Assembly (NCBI GenBank): GCA_035771165.1
Contig: JAWNZC010000179.1
Location: 322,501 to 386,500, forward strand
Direction: 5' to 3'
Source of the DNA: Paragorgia papillata
Lineage: Eukaryota > Cnidaria > Anthozoa > Scleralcyonacea > Coralliidae
DNA: 64,000 bases
Part shown: positions 22,427 through 35,000 of the stretch, piece after piece
Layout of the letters: each line of letters starts with the position of its first letter
How positions within the stretch are numbered: the first letter of the stretch is position 1
Notes under the pieces: model-generated
Database searches by the model: none
Told to the model about the DNA's origin: nothing
What the model saw: only the letters and a program-made list of their open reading frames with translations
Translations under genes and position numbers: made by a program

Positions 22427-22622
22427 TAAGGCCTCTTTTCCAGTCAGTGCAGAAACAGACTTGCAGCAAGCTGTGATTACTTGCATTTAATTGAAAAGAA
22501 CTCACAGCCAAAAAATATTAAGCAATGTTAAAATTCTTTTTAATAAGATGCAAGTACTGTACACATGCACACACAGCTCACTGCAAGCCTGTTTCTGTGC
22601 TGGCTGAAAAAGAAGCCTAAAT
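22427..22622. repeat. MITE-like inverted repeat near receptor 1 3' end
   Basis: TTAAGGCCTCTTTTCCAGTC...GCAGAAACAGACTTGCAG pairs with CTGCAAGCCTGTTTCTGTGC...AAAAGAAGCCTAAA. About 195 bp, possibly in the 3' UTR of the receptor. Confidence 0.6.
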
Positions 22623-22738
22623 CACACAGAATTTAGGAATTTTGTCATGCCTAATCTAATAATCAATATTTGTTCATGCAGATAATGCTTGTGTTATATA
22701 TTTCTACCCTTGAAACAATAACCATTGTAATAACTTGA

Positions 22739-25700
22739 TCACGACTGCTGAGTAGGGCCAGTAGGCTTTTCCTTCAGCTGCATGATATTTACAGAAGACC
22801 CATTTCCAAAACTGTGGGAACCATTTCTTTTTAAAACCCACCAAATAACAACTGCAACCAAACAGCCAAGAACAAGAAGACCAACGACAAGTCCAACAAT
22901 GAGACCAACATTGCTATCATTGTCATCATCATCATCATCATCATCACCAGTTTTTAATGAGGTAGTCCTCGAGGTAGCTAAATCATAGCACAAATGGAAA
23001 TATCAGTGAGAGTGCTGTTAGTGTGCATGTACATGTATGTACATAAAAACTAAACCACAGAGGTATTAACGTATCAGAGCAACTGAGAGCTGTGGGTTAA
23101 CCTGCTGCTGACTCCTTGAAAAGTTGACTCCTTGCCAGCTCTCATCTCATTCTCCCCATCTAATTATAACTAAGTTATCTGACGGCTAGAAGCAAGTGAA
23201 TGCCATTTATTTTGAAGCCACACAAAACATGTATATAACATTGATTCTACCAAACATTTTACTTAATAGCAATATTGCTGTGACAAACAAGTTTCGGGTT
23301 GGACATTTTATGGGTGTAAAGTTAAAGTAATTAGCCAAGCTGGCTGTGAAGATTAGAAGGAGCCGGAAAGGAATAACTCAATTATTAGACAGTCACTGAA
23401 CCTCAAACGAAGGAAAATAGAGGGACGGTTCGCAGTCTAGAAAAAACGCCAATTTTTAGCGCATTTTACGACCCACGACTTTAGCCACGACTTTTTATCC
23501 ACGACCCACGACAGTTACTTTACGCTTATAAGCTGAACCACTAATGCGCGCTCGTCATAATCCACGTTTGAATGCGTGTATTTAACAAATGCAATAGTAA
23601 ACCGTTTAATCTCTTGCTATGATCCACTGATCCGTTTGAAAGGTTATAGTAAACCGTTTAAAACGCTTGTTATGATCCGTTTGAACGGTTGTAGTAAACC
23701 ATTTAAACGCTTGTACTAGTCCTTTAAACCATTCCAACGTTTGTAGCAACCATTTGAACGCTTCATTAATTTTGATCCGTTCGAACCACTGATCTCAAAT
23801 ATATATTTGAGATCAGTGGTTCGAACGCCTGTTATTACCGTTCGAACGCCTGTTGTAATCCGTTCGAGTCGTTCGACCGCCTGTTGTTAACCGTTTATAT
23901 AGTTAGTTTGCCAAACCGTTCGAACGTTTTGGGAAACCGTTCGAACGCTTTTACAAGCCGTTTGTCATCCGTTCGCCGTCCGTTTTTTTGGCCGTTTTAA
24001 CGGAAAAGCGTTAAGGTACATTTTCGGTGAACATAGATGGCATACTAGCCTGCGTAGCAGGCGTTCTCTCGCCTCGCTTTATTTCTTTCTCGCCTCTCGC
24101 GCACGCTCCACCGGCGCCCTCTCAAGCATCTTTCCGCTGCCCCTCTCAACCCTTTCCCCCAGAACAGAACGCCTGCTAACGCAGGCTAATGGCATACAGA
24201 AGCTTAATACTATAAATATTTGATCAGATTTACAGTAACTCCCAGGGATACAGTCAGTGCAGGTCAGGTGAAACCATGACCTGTTTTCAGAATCTCTGAT
24301 CAGCTAGGTTACGAAAAGGCTAGCCTCCTCCACAGTCATCTTAGCAACTTGGGGCAAAGCTACTAATAACTAATAATGGTAATGTGTGGCTAAATGGAGG
24401 AATTGCTCCAACCTGTGATTGGACGATAAAAATAATAACAGTGGTGTAGAGTTACCACATGGAGTTACTCTCACTCCCAGACTCCCAGAGGCTGGATTCC
24501 CATTTTATATATGCTTCAACATCTGAAATTCTGGTTCATTAAGTATACAAAAATTTTATCTATCCAATTATTCTGTATTTGAAGACGACGCCAGCTGTAT
24601 TTAGTCAACGATGGGTTTTACATGTAGTGGAAGTCCTTGAATTTAACATAGTTTAGACACCTACGTTCTCTGTTTCAGCAGTTATCTAACCTTACTATAA
24701 TATTTCATTTGAATTTAACACACATCAAAAGTCAAGACAGACCTGAGTCTCGTGTATAAATCTCTTTCATGCTTTGTTGTTAAATAAGTTTCCAATATTT
24801 TTATAGTGATCGTAGCAATACATAAACAGAAAACCAATCTTTTCTTAAGATTACGAGTAAAACCACATAGTTTTAAATTACCGTGTATTTGTCGGTCTCT
24901 ACTGTTAGCATTTTGATAGATATCTAATAAGAGTGTTGGAGTATTAATGTAACTCAATCTACACCGCTGTTTAATTATTTTTATTGTCCAATATATCACA
25001 GGTTGGAGCAATTCCTCCATTTAGCAACACATCTATGGTATATATAGTGGCCATTTTTGTTTATAAATCAAATACCTGGGTTGGTTGGAGTCGGTAGTAT
25101 ACCTGGGTTGGTTGGAGTCGGTAGTATACCTGGGTTGGTTGGAGTCGGTAGTGGTTGTGTTGGCAATGGTGAAGTTTTTGGAATAGGGCATCCATAGAAC
25201 TCCACACGATAACTTATCCATTTTTTAAAATGGTATTCAAAGATTCTTATATATCGAACTTTAACTGGATAGTTGAGCTTTTTTCGAACTGTTGTGTTCA
25301 CATTACTATTAGCAGAAAAAACCTAAAAATATCCATTCAAAACAAAATTAAGTCTCATATATTTTAAAAAATACAGTTAATGCATTCATGTTTCATCAAG
25401 CCAAAACTGGCCTCTTTATTATTTTACTGTCTAAAACACCAGACAAATTTTATCTTTTTCCAAGACTATTATGGCTCCAGACTAAAAGAGTGATTTATAC
25501 ACTCTATTCCAGACTAAAAAATGGCAAAAACCATACCCTATCCAGAGGCACATTCCCATATAGTCAGTATATAAGAGTTCTCCCTCCCCCCCACAAAGGG
25601 TTTTACTCTGGATAACACCAGATGATTCTACTGTATTTTCTGGGCGATAACCTGTGGGTTATCTCTTAATTTTCCTAGGAAACAGAATTAGTGCGGGTAA

Positions 25701-28700
25701 TAGGGTGGTGCGGGTGTTGAATTCTTAAGATGACGCCATCACAAAGACTGGCCATCAGGAATAGGTTACAGTAATATGCTAGAGAACAATTAGCTCATAA
25801 ATGCATAAATTCAGCACTTACATCATATGGTATGCCAGAGGTCTTGTAGTACTTCCAATCACTGCCATTTAAGCTGTACTGTAGATAGTACGCCTCAAGC
25901 CAACTCCCACCATGAAATGAGGAACCCTGTGTGGCAACAGCTGTTAACACTATTTCTTCTTTGAAATCAACTTGCAAGTAGACCTCATCCCCTGACAAAT
26001 ATAGTGGTGCCCAGCCAGGACCTAAGTTGTTCAAACGGGCATTTTGTGGTGGATAATTTCCGGAAACACCAGCTGTAATGGCATCATCAGGAATCCGACC
26101 ATTCTCCATTCCAAGTGGTTGTGTACAAGTAAAATTAACAACTTTAATTGAGGATTTGTCTGTCGTTAAGTTACCTAAAGTACCATCAGCAATAGCTGAT
26201 GAGAGCGTGTCTACAGGAGTTTTGAAGTCAACACCAGCAACATAATTAAAATTTAAGTCACTTATCACACTTCCTTGTCGAAATTCCTTTACTTTGACTG
26301 TTCGAAAGGTCTTGTCATTTTTCAATTCTTGTCGGACACTGTTCTCAATGTCCTTGGCAAGTTCAACAAACTCTTTGGATTGTGGGTTGGAAAGATTTTG
26401 GTTCCACACTAAGCCAGGAAACCTGATAGCCACTTCCATTTCATCGGTATCTTTCTCATCAGTAATCATCTCGCATCTTTTCCCCTTTATAAGTTTTGGA
26501 CAGATGCAGTTAAAGTCATTATCAATGTTGGCACATTCTCCACCATTAAGACATGGGAAGGATGCACAGTAGCCAACACACTGTACTAAAGTTGACGCAC
26601 CGGCTTCAAGGGTTGTCAGATTTGCAGATGGACATTTTGTGCAATGTTCAAACCTATAGTCCTTTTGGTCTTGATAAAAACCTTTCAAACATTCTTGACA
26701 ACTCTTCCTTGATTTGTTCAAAAATGATCCAGGCTTACAACTACCAATGCACTCTGATGGTCTTGTTGCTCCTGTTACTATGGTAATGGTTCGATCAGGA
26801 CATGCTGTGCAATTTCGTCTTCCAAGTTTGTCATTATAGAAATCTAATGGACAAGGGAAACAATTCTCTGACATATAATCAGAGATGTTTTGATAGTAAC
26901 CGTTTGGACAGTCTTGACATTGTTCTGCAGACTTGTTGAAAAATTGTCCAAACTGACATGGGTCCAGACACTGCTTTGAACCAAGCTTCACAGTAAATGT
27001 TTTTCCAGGGCACAAGTTACAAAAGTCTTTCCCAACTTCATCTTGATAAGTATTAATTCTACATTTCTCACAGGTTTTGCTAGTTTTATTGAAGAATTCT
27101 CCCTGGCTGCAAGAATAAATACATGCAGAAATGTTCATTGATCCAACATTTTGTGTGATTTTGTACTTGTCACATGATTTACACATGAAGCTCACATGTT
27201 CTATGATATCATGGTAGGTATTACGAGGACACAGTGAACAGTTCTTAACGATGCCATCAACATACTGCCCTAAACCACATGGCCCGAGACATTCTGACGA
27301 CGTTCTAGAACCAATGTTAGCAGTGGCAGTTTTTAGAGGACATTTCTTACAGCTTCTAGTATTATTATCCTTGACTTCATCCTGGTAAGTATCGTTTGGG
27401 CAATGAAGGCATGCTCTTGTAGTCATATTGAAATACTGCCCCATGGAACACTTCTTAACACAATCACCAGCACTAGTCGAACCAACCCCAAGTGTAGTAT
27501 TCCCCACAGGACATTGATAACATTTGTAAAATCTGTTGTTTATATTTGGCATGAAATAACCAACCCCACACATTTTGCATGTCACGTATTGCAAATAGTG
27601 TCCAGCTGGACAAAGGTCAATACATTCAGATACATCCCTAGCTCCAACAAATCCTGTCGTCTTCCCATCCGGACAAATTCTACACACTGGATTCACAACC
27701 TTGGTAGTATTCTGATAAGTCCCGTACGGACACCATTCGCAAAGTGCAGAGTCATTGTTGAAAAACTTCCCCACTTCACAGGTATGCTGGCAGTAGTTAT
27801 ACGATGGTTTGGGATAATCCTGTTGACCTGGAACACATTTTTGTTCATCACTTTTCCGTCGTGTGCCATTTGGGCATTTAGTACATGTAAATGAAGTTTT
27901 GTAAAAGTTTTCCGGACACGCAACACACCCATAACCTAACTTTATCTGGGCCAAAAACTTGTATACTTTATTTTCTGGACAAGATGCTGTTGGCATGGTT
28001 ATTAGTTTCAGGTCGGTTGCATTAGTATTGTGAATAACAAGGTTCCTAGCTATGAACTGCTTTAGGCTTTGGGTTAGATTTTTACCAAACATGTTCTGTA
28101 AGATCATGTACTTTTGTACTGTAATAGTCTCATTAGGAGAGGCTACATTATCCTCGACCATTAATTTTATTTGAGATGTTGTTCCATTGTTAGAACAAGT
28201 AACATTAAGACTTTCAACCGTACAGTTTGGGCTGTTCTTCGCTTCATCATTCTTGAAGCATTCTCCTTCATACAAGACCGACTTGCTGATATTGACGACG
28301 TGTTTACGAACTGTATCTTGGATGATTGCCAAATCTAGATCTTGGCATGAGATATTGTTGTACTTGAAAAAGTAACCAACTAGTACAGCTGGATGGATTT
28401 TTAAACAAGTGATATGCTGGTCGTCTTGCCATACTTGTGAATCAACATGACTTACAGCTGTCCACTTGCCTTCCTTTGTGTTATGATCCATTGGACACTG
28501 TATTCGAAGACCAGGTGAAGATACCAAAAATTGGTGATTGTGTCTATAATGTCCTTCCCGACATATCACATTACACTCTCTTTCCAATTGGTCATCGAAG
28601 TAGAAATATTCCCTGGTAATGCTGCAAACCGTTTCTCCGCCGCTAACTGGCAAACATTCGCAACGTTTCGGCGACTGGCGAAAGGCAACGAAAGTCACGT

Positions 28701-29106
28701 TCAGGAAGGTTCGCGAAGTGAGTTTATCGATGTGAATCAGTACAGCATTGCTGGTACTCGTAACGCTCTTATCTTCAAGGTAACTATGACCATAAAAGTA
28801 TAATGTTGAAACTTGGCTATTGTTGTGTGTCCGAGCTCCGTCGAAAACCTGAAGACTGGCTCTGTCTCGAAGATGGTTGTTCGGATGCGCCGTCACTTCG
28901 ATTCGGTAGCCGCTTGGAGCCAGGATAAGTCTGGTACAGTCAACGCTGTCTAAATTGTTTATGATCGAACCATTAAGACTCGTTATAGCATCGCCAACCT
29001 CGCATAAGCCATAAGAAGGCAGGTTACTGCAGTGGCTCTGTCGAGTACCGACGAGACAAAGCATCAGAAATATGTAAACAAATCGAACCCGAAGTGTCGC
29101 AATCAT
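22739..29106 (-). CDS. Receptor 1: CUB-like/GCC2-GCC3/EGF/SEA/discoidin, TM
   Basis: Three supported exons: 29106-25822 (1095 codons, phase 0 end), 25322-25076 (phase 1), 22977-22739, giving about 1257 residues. Signal peptide 1-26. CUB-like region ~33-140 (LQVFDGARTH); Cys-rich module ~149-235; SEA-like segment ~240-365. About eight ephrin-receptor-like GCC2/GCC3 repeats span ~394-835 (CPNGYYQN, CPGKTFTV). EGF at ~845-880 (FPCLNGGECANI), SEA ~889-985, and an F5/8C discoidin domain from ~994 across the first intron (RYIRIFEYHF...VEFYGCPI). A Pro/Thr stalk with three 9-residue repeats follows, then eight Asp, a TM helix (VGLIVGLVVGLLVLGCLVAV) and a ~28-residue tail without kinase or ITAM signature. 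Likely an adhesion or recognition receptor; ligand unknown. Additional small exons cannot be excluded. Confidence 0.88.
23400..24010 (+). repeat. Degenerate palindromic minisatellite (CGTTCGAACG)
   Basis: About 15-20 degenerate ~25-bp units with a palindromic core (CGTTCGAACG, CGTTTAAACG) plus linker CTTGTTATGATC or CCTGTTGTTAACC, in an intron of receptor 1. A perfect hairpin ACTGATCTCAAATATATATTTGAGATCAGT lies at 23788-23818. The region before it (23455-23520) repeats CCACGAC. Confidence 0.7.
24046..24188. mobile_element. TAGCCTGCGT MITE, 143 bp, perfect 9-bp TSD
   Basis: Ends TAGCCTGCGTAGCAGGCGTT and AACGCCTGCTAACGCAGGCTA, flanked by ATGGCATAC (24037-24045 and 24189-24197). Shares the TAGCCTG terminus and 9-bp duplication with the MITE family at 18843, 32284 and 49020. 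Confidence 0.88.
24384..25030. mobile_element. Inverted-repeat element, ~645 bp, receptor 1 intron
   Basis: Ends GCTAAATGGAGGAATTGCTC...CAACCTGTGATTGGAC and GTCCAATATATCACAGGTTG...GAGCAATTCCTCCATTTAGC. No conserved transposase frame. It ends 45 bp from the last donor of receptor 1 exon 2. Confidence 0.75.
25385..25640 (+). repeat. Diverged, interrupted TTAACCCATT repeat copy
   Basis: Left part GCATTCATGTTTCATCAAGC...GGCCTCTTTATTATTTTACT and a second match TTTTACTCTGGATAACACCA at 25601-25622. Likely a broken copy with an insertion. Confidence 0.4.
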
Positions 29107-30880
29107 GACGGCACAAAATGTATAGCTTCTTCTGCCAGGAAAACGCTCGCCAAATGAAGCAAGAACACTATTTAGGGGCTCTACTACACCCTTCCGTTGT
29201 TAATCAAATTCACCACGCCAATCAAACCAAAGTCGTATGAACTACAAATGCAACGACACAGCAGAAATGCATAAAATGAATTTTAGAATATGATGCGAGG
29301 GGCTTACTTGCAGTCGAGATACTTGATTGAAATTTGACAGGTAATATTGTGCAGCTGCCCCCACATTGGCAATAGATCGATTCCAAAACAACACTTTCTC
29401 TTCGATTTACTCCGACATCCCGTTAAGTAGGATGAACTATTAAATCAGAGAATCAAATACCGAATAAAGAGCAAAATTATATGCCTTTATCGACGACGGA
29501 AGGAAGTTATTACCATAAGGCTACCGGATGTCTGGAAAGTACTTATCACATCGGTTTAAACCACATTGGCTAACTTTTGGGGTCACCAAAACTTGATCAT
29601 TTTAAGGTTATGGTTTAGATTTATGGTTGGGGCTAGAGGTATTAGTGTCATTGCTCGAGGTTTGGTTTATACTTTATAATGAATTATATAGTATAAAAGA
29701 GAAGTTTTTTTAAGAGTGTGTTTAGGGCGATGTGATGTAGCGTCTTTCAGTACGCGCGGGTCTGTAAAGTCAAGTCGAACTGTCGAAGTTACTTTAATAG
29801 CATATGCTTTTTTTCTGACTTGTGTTCCCATAGAAAGCACATGTAGTGTTTTAAATACAATTATAAATAAATTCTGCGCTTCCAGCCTAAAAATGTTTTT
29901 ATTAAATTTATATCTTTTAAGCTTTGTAGACATAGGAGTGGGGAATAAAAGGAAATTGCTGACTAATGACAATTTGATTGTTTTACTCATAAGGAATATT
30001 TGCACACAATGGGGTGTAACTAAACCCAAAATATTTATGTAAACAGTTCGTTCCAGCTAAGACAAATAAGGACAAAGGTTTACCTTTTTCGATTGGATTT
30101 ACACATAGTTGAAGATTTTATTCCTTAATACCGGAATACATGCTAATTTTATGCATGATTTCGCATGAAAACTACCGTATGGATTTAAAGGGAAGTATTT
30201 GGGAACATTTTTGGGTAAGGTGAGCCGGGCTAATTGGCTTTTCGGAGACATGTGAAAGTGATATTGACATTGTTCGAGTCCAAAGTATACGGACTCTGGC
30301 AATAAAGGAAGTCTGGAGTTGTCTAGAATGGCGCCTGTCTTTACTTTAAACTTTACCGAGAATTTGTTTTCTATTTAATTACACTGTAATTCTTTGAACG
30401 CTTTCGTGACGATATTGTAATAAAGATAAGTTTTGTGGAAACACCACGTAAAATTTTTTTTTTCTCTTTCGGAAATACAATATCATCGAAATATTGTTCT
30501 CCCTGAAAAGTTTCCTTCATCGAAAGACGGAAATTGTTTTTATTGAAAATCTTACTTCGCCGAAAAAGAAAGTCAAATATGTAATTCTTTTCTAGGAATC
30601 AAAAAGTTCCACGAAATGAAATTTCATAGAATTCACAAAAGAACGTTACATAGAATGTTTAGAAAAAAGTTGAAAATATGTTTCCTCAAAAATAAAGATT
30701 CATGGTCAATTTCTTCACAGATTTGCGAGCCGATTGCCTGGCTCTTAATAGACCGAAAGAACGTCTGGTCGCGCTTTTGTTTGCAGACATGCCCGCACCT
30801 CTAATGACCACACTTTACATCCTGACTCGTTCCTAGTTGCCTCTGTATACCCAAACTCCTGTATACCGTACGCGTCACAA
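29107..30880. other. 5' flank of receptor 1 / 3' side of receptor 2
   Basis: Non-coding. No TATA box or transposon ends stand out. The short frames at 29667-30042 lack codon bias and domains. Confidence 0.4.
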
Positions 30881-31450
30881 ATGATGACAACAACGACAAC
30901 CACCACAACAACTACTAACACCACCATCAATAACAATACTAGCAGCAACAACAACAGCAACAGAACACAACAGTAGCAACAACATCAATAACAACAACAT
31001 CAACAACAGCCGCAACACCAACAGCCACAACAACAACAGCAGGAGCAGCAGAAACACCAGCAGCAGCGGAAACAACAGCAACAGTAGCGGCAGCAACACC
31101 ATCACCACCAAGAACATCATCAACAACAGCAGCAGTAACACCAGGAGCAGCAAGAATACCAGCAGCAGCAGCAGCAACACCACCACCACCACCACCACCA
31201 AGAACAACATCAACCACAACAACATCAACACCACCAGGAGCAACAAGAATACCAGCAGCAGCGGCAGCAACACCACCACCACCAAGAACAGTAACAGCAA
31301 GAGTAACACCACCAAAAGCCACAATAGCAACAGGAACACTAGGAGCTCAGCAGCAGAAACACCACCAGCAGCAGAAGCAGAAACAACACCACCACCACCA
31401 GTAGCAGCAGAAACAATACTAGCAGCAATAACAACAACAGCAGCAACATT
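30880..31450 (+). repeat. CAA/CAC/CAG trinucleotide array
   Basis: About 570 bp of ACA/CCA/GCA triplets (AACAACACCA, CAGCAGCAGC). The complementary strand reads as poly-Val/Leu/Ala in several frames; these are not genes. Confidence 0.95.
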
Positions 31451-32001
31451 TATTCTATTTGGGAAAATATATAGTTTTATCATAACTTGTTGTCACCAGT
31501 ATAGTCATTAATACATAACATGGACATTAGATCAACATTGTAGTTTTCCTGTGTTTATCATTCTGTCATACAAGCACTAGCATTTATGCGAATCACAACA
31601 TCTAATTAGAAAACCTGATCAATTTTTCACTCAAGAAGAATATACAGCACACATTACTACTCAAATCAGTAGTTTAGTTAATTAACAATTGGATGTTTAT
31701 CACGTGGTACATGAGCATACACCTTGTGTGATTGCTTTAATATTGATCAGTGGTTAGTACAACTGACACTTCGGAAGCCATGAAAACATCGTCTATGTCT
31801 CACTCTACTGATTTGAGTAGTACCAGTGGTATCACCAACCCAAGAAGTATACACTATACAAATATCTTGCTAAACATCCAACTGACAAACCCCTGGCCAA
31901 ATATTCTTCTCTCATTAAGGCCAAAACTTAATGAATATTTAAGAAAAATATCTACACTAACTAGTACACCAAAAATTAGATCACTAAGAGTGGCTTTCAA
32001 A

Positions 32002-35000
32002 TTAAGCCTTTGATTTCAACTGCATAGCATTTGCAGTTGAGCCAAAATTATGCGAAGCTTTCTTTTTCTTCATCCACCAAACAGCAACAGCAACCAACAA
32101 AATAAGAACAAAAAAGCCCAAAACCAGTCCAACAATAAGTCCAACATTGCTGTCATCATCATCGTCATCAGACTTAAAGGTTGAGTAAGGCTGTGCAGTG
32201 GAATCTGAAAACACACCAGAAGTGGGGTCTTATAAACCAGAGAACTTTATTATGTTACAGTCAAACCAGATGTTCTTTCCCGCACCCTGGCCCAATCAAA
32301 GAATATGGGCCAGGTAACCACTAAAGACTTCTGCTTTCCTATTGGTTGAATTTTCACGCGTTTTTATTGGCTATGAGTAAAACTGCAATCGTCATAAGTG
32401 GATTTAGCCCTGATGATGCGAGAATGAGATTAGTGGTTACCTGGCCCATATTTCTTTTGAAATTGGGCCAGGGTACCAGGCCATATTGACAGCAACATTG
32501 CATGTTGACTTGCAAACAGTACACGGCGATTTTATTTTATTTATTTACAGTGTATGTATTTACAAGCTTTGCCAAAAATGGCAGGGAAGTCCCACAGAGC
32601 TTGAGGCTCCATTACGGGATCCCAAAAATACAAAATTAATATGAAAAACATTAAAAAATAAATATAAAAAGAAACTTCTAACCTAAGACTTGTGAATACA
32701 TAAATTAACAGCACATTTTAACAAGACCGGGCAGAGGATGGCACAAGTGACATTTTACACACATTTTACTTATAAATTTATAAAAGTAGCGTGCTGTGTA
32801 GGCAGTGTTGAAACAACAATCGGAATATAGTAAGGTTAGATATACTGCCGAAACAGAGAACGTAGGAGTCTAACATTTCGAGTGAAGGCCCTTCGTCAGA
32901 GAGAAACGGGAGTTAATTGTTCTGACTTTCAATAGAACTTCATATTATGCGAAGTTTGTTATTTAAAATGCGAATTTTTAGCAACTTGCCAAGAAAGCTG
33001 CGGACCATTTGCAAGTCAATGTTGCTGTCAATATTTGCAAGGTCGTTCGGGAAAGAACATCCGTTTTGACTGTAATATGTGATAAATTTCCTGAATGATT
33101 ACTAGGTAAAATTGGATTAGTGATAATTTGTGGTGTTTCCACAATAGCGTACCATATTCTATCATTAGGAATTATAGGTCAAAGCAGACAAAGATAAATA
33201 GTGACATCTCAACAGAATGCTATTGATGAATGAATGAAATAAATAGAATGGTATGAATGGAAAGAATGAGTGAGATGAATGAAGTAAATTAAATGTAATA
33301 AATAGAATGAACAGTAAGAATGGGATGAATGAATGTATAAGATGAATAGAATGAATGGGATGAATGAATAGAGTGAATGAATGGGATGAGTGGGTTGAAA
33401 TGAAGTGAATGAAAATAATGAAATGAATGAGATGAGGAATGGAATAAATAAGATAAATGAAATGCAACAAATGAATGAAATGAAGAAAATTAATAGATGA
33501 ATGGAAAAAATAAAATGAATGGAATAAAAATAAATAGAATGAATGGAATAAATTAAATGAACAGGATGAATAGACAAATAAAATGAAAAACATAAGTAAA
33601 ATGAATGGAGTGGAGTAAATGGAATTAATAATTGAATAGAAATGGACTGAATTGAATAAATGAGATGGATGAATGGAATGGATAAAATAAATAAACAAAG
33701 AAGTACAGTTAATTTATTGTAAATAAATGAAATAGCAAGTTACTAAATTACACAAACAAACTGTACAATTACCTGTTGCAGCAGTGCCTGTTGCAGTGGT
33801 GCCTGTTGGAGCTGCAGTTGGTAAGATCACAGTTTTTGGGATGGGACAACCATAAAACTCAATTCGAAAGCTTAATTTGTTTTTGAACCGATACTCAATT
33901 ATCCGCACATATCTTGTTCTCACTGGATAGTCCAGTCGACGTCGAACAACTTTATCTACATCTATATTTCCTTCAAAAATCTACAGTAAAAAAAAATTTA
34001 TAAGTTCAGACATAGTTTAACGCTACTCTGGCTTAAAAGTTTTTTAAACGTAGCTTAAAAAGTTATAACTACTGTTCATGACCCAACATTTCGATCTAGT
34101 GTCTTAAAGTGCCACTAATCCCAAAAAAATTTCTCAGGATTTAAATAGCCCTTGTTGAGTATATTAGCACAAACATATTCTTTCATTTTTTATGCCCCTT
34201 CAAACTTGCAAAATTTTGCATCTGTTTGTCCCATGGCGGAGCAGTGAGGGGAATGGGTATAGGATGTGTATGATGTAATACCAGGAATTGTCTTCAAAAA
34301 TCTATAAAGTGTAGTACACTGGAACTATAATAAAAGAATTAAAATGAAAAATACCACCAAACTGGCTATAAACGTAACCTGGGTACGTTCTTTCCTATTT
34401 ACTTTACAGTAAAAAAAATATAGAATTCCTGGTATTACATCACAAACCCTTCCCGACGCAGTCTCCCAAGTGCTCCGTCGTGTCCGTCATTATCGCCACT
34501 TCAATCGATTCTTAAATCAAGAGGATTTTACCAACTTAGTTAATTTATATTGCATTCTTCATCATTTGGATTGGCGATGATTATTCGTGCAAAAAACTTT
34601 TTGGGGTTAGTGGCACTTTAATTTGATAAGTTAAAATAATTTGTATAGGGCACCCTCTCTGAATAAAAGTAAACAAAAGAGTAATTGCCCTTGCTTTTTG
34701 ATCCTTCGATGTCGGCTCTTCTAGGTGCTTAGTCAAATCATTACTGTGCATGCATAAGTTACTGTGCTAACATACTGTAGTAAATACATGTACATGTATA
34801 CATAATGGCCTCAAAATAGGCAGGTTGCAGACCTCCCATAATGGCCTTATCAATTGGAACCACTGCTGTACAGTGCTAGCTTGCAAACTACCCTATTGTG
34901 AAGGAATTAGAATACAGTAACTTATTACAGTTACACATCAGAAGTTACACATGTAGACAAGAGAACTAACCTTGGGAATATAGGGAACTTTTGTTTTGGA

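Noticed and set aside
30875..31483. Val/Leu/Ala-rich 202-residue frame resembling a membrane protein
   Set aside because: Reverse translation of a CAA/CAC/CAG array; no start context, no codon variation and repeats in every frame.
33165..33698. 177-residue Phe/Ser/His/Ile frame
   Set aside because: Translation of the ATGAATGGAATG minisatellite in a receptor 2 intron.
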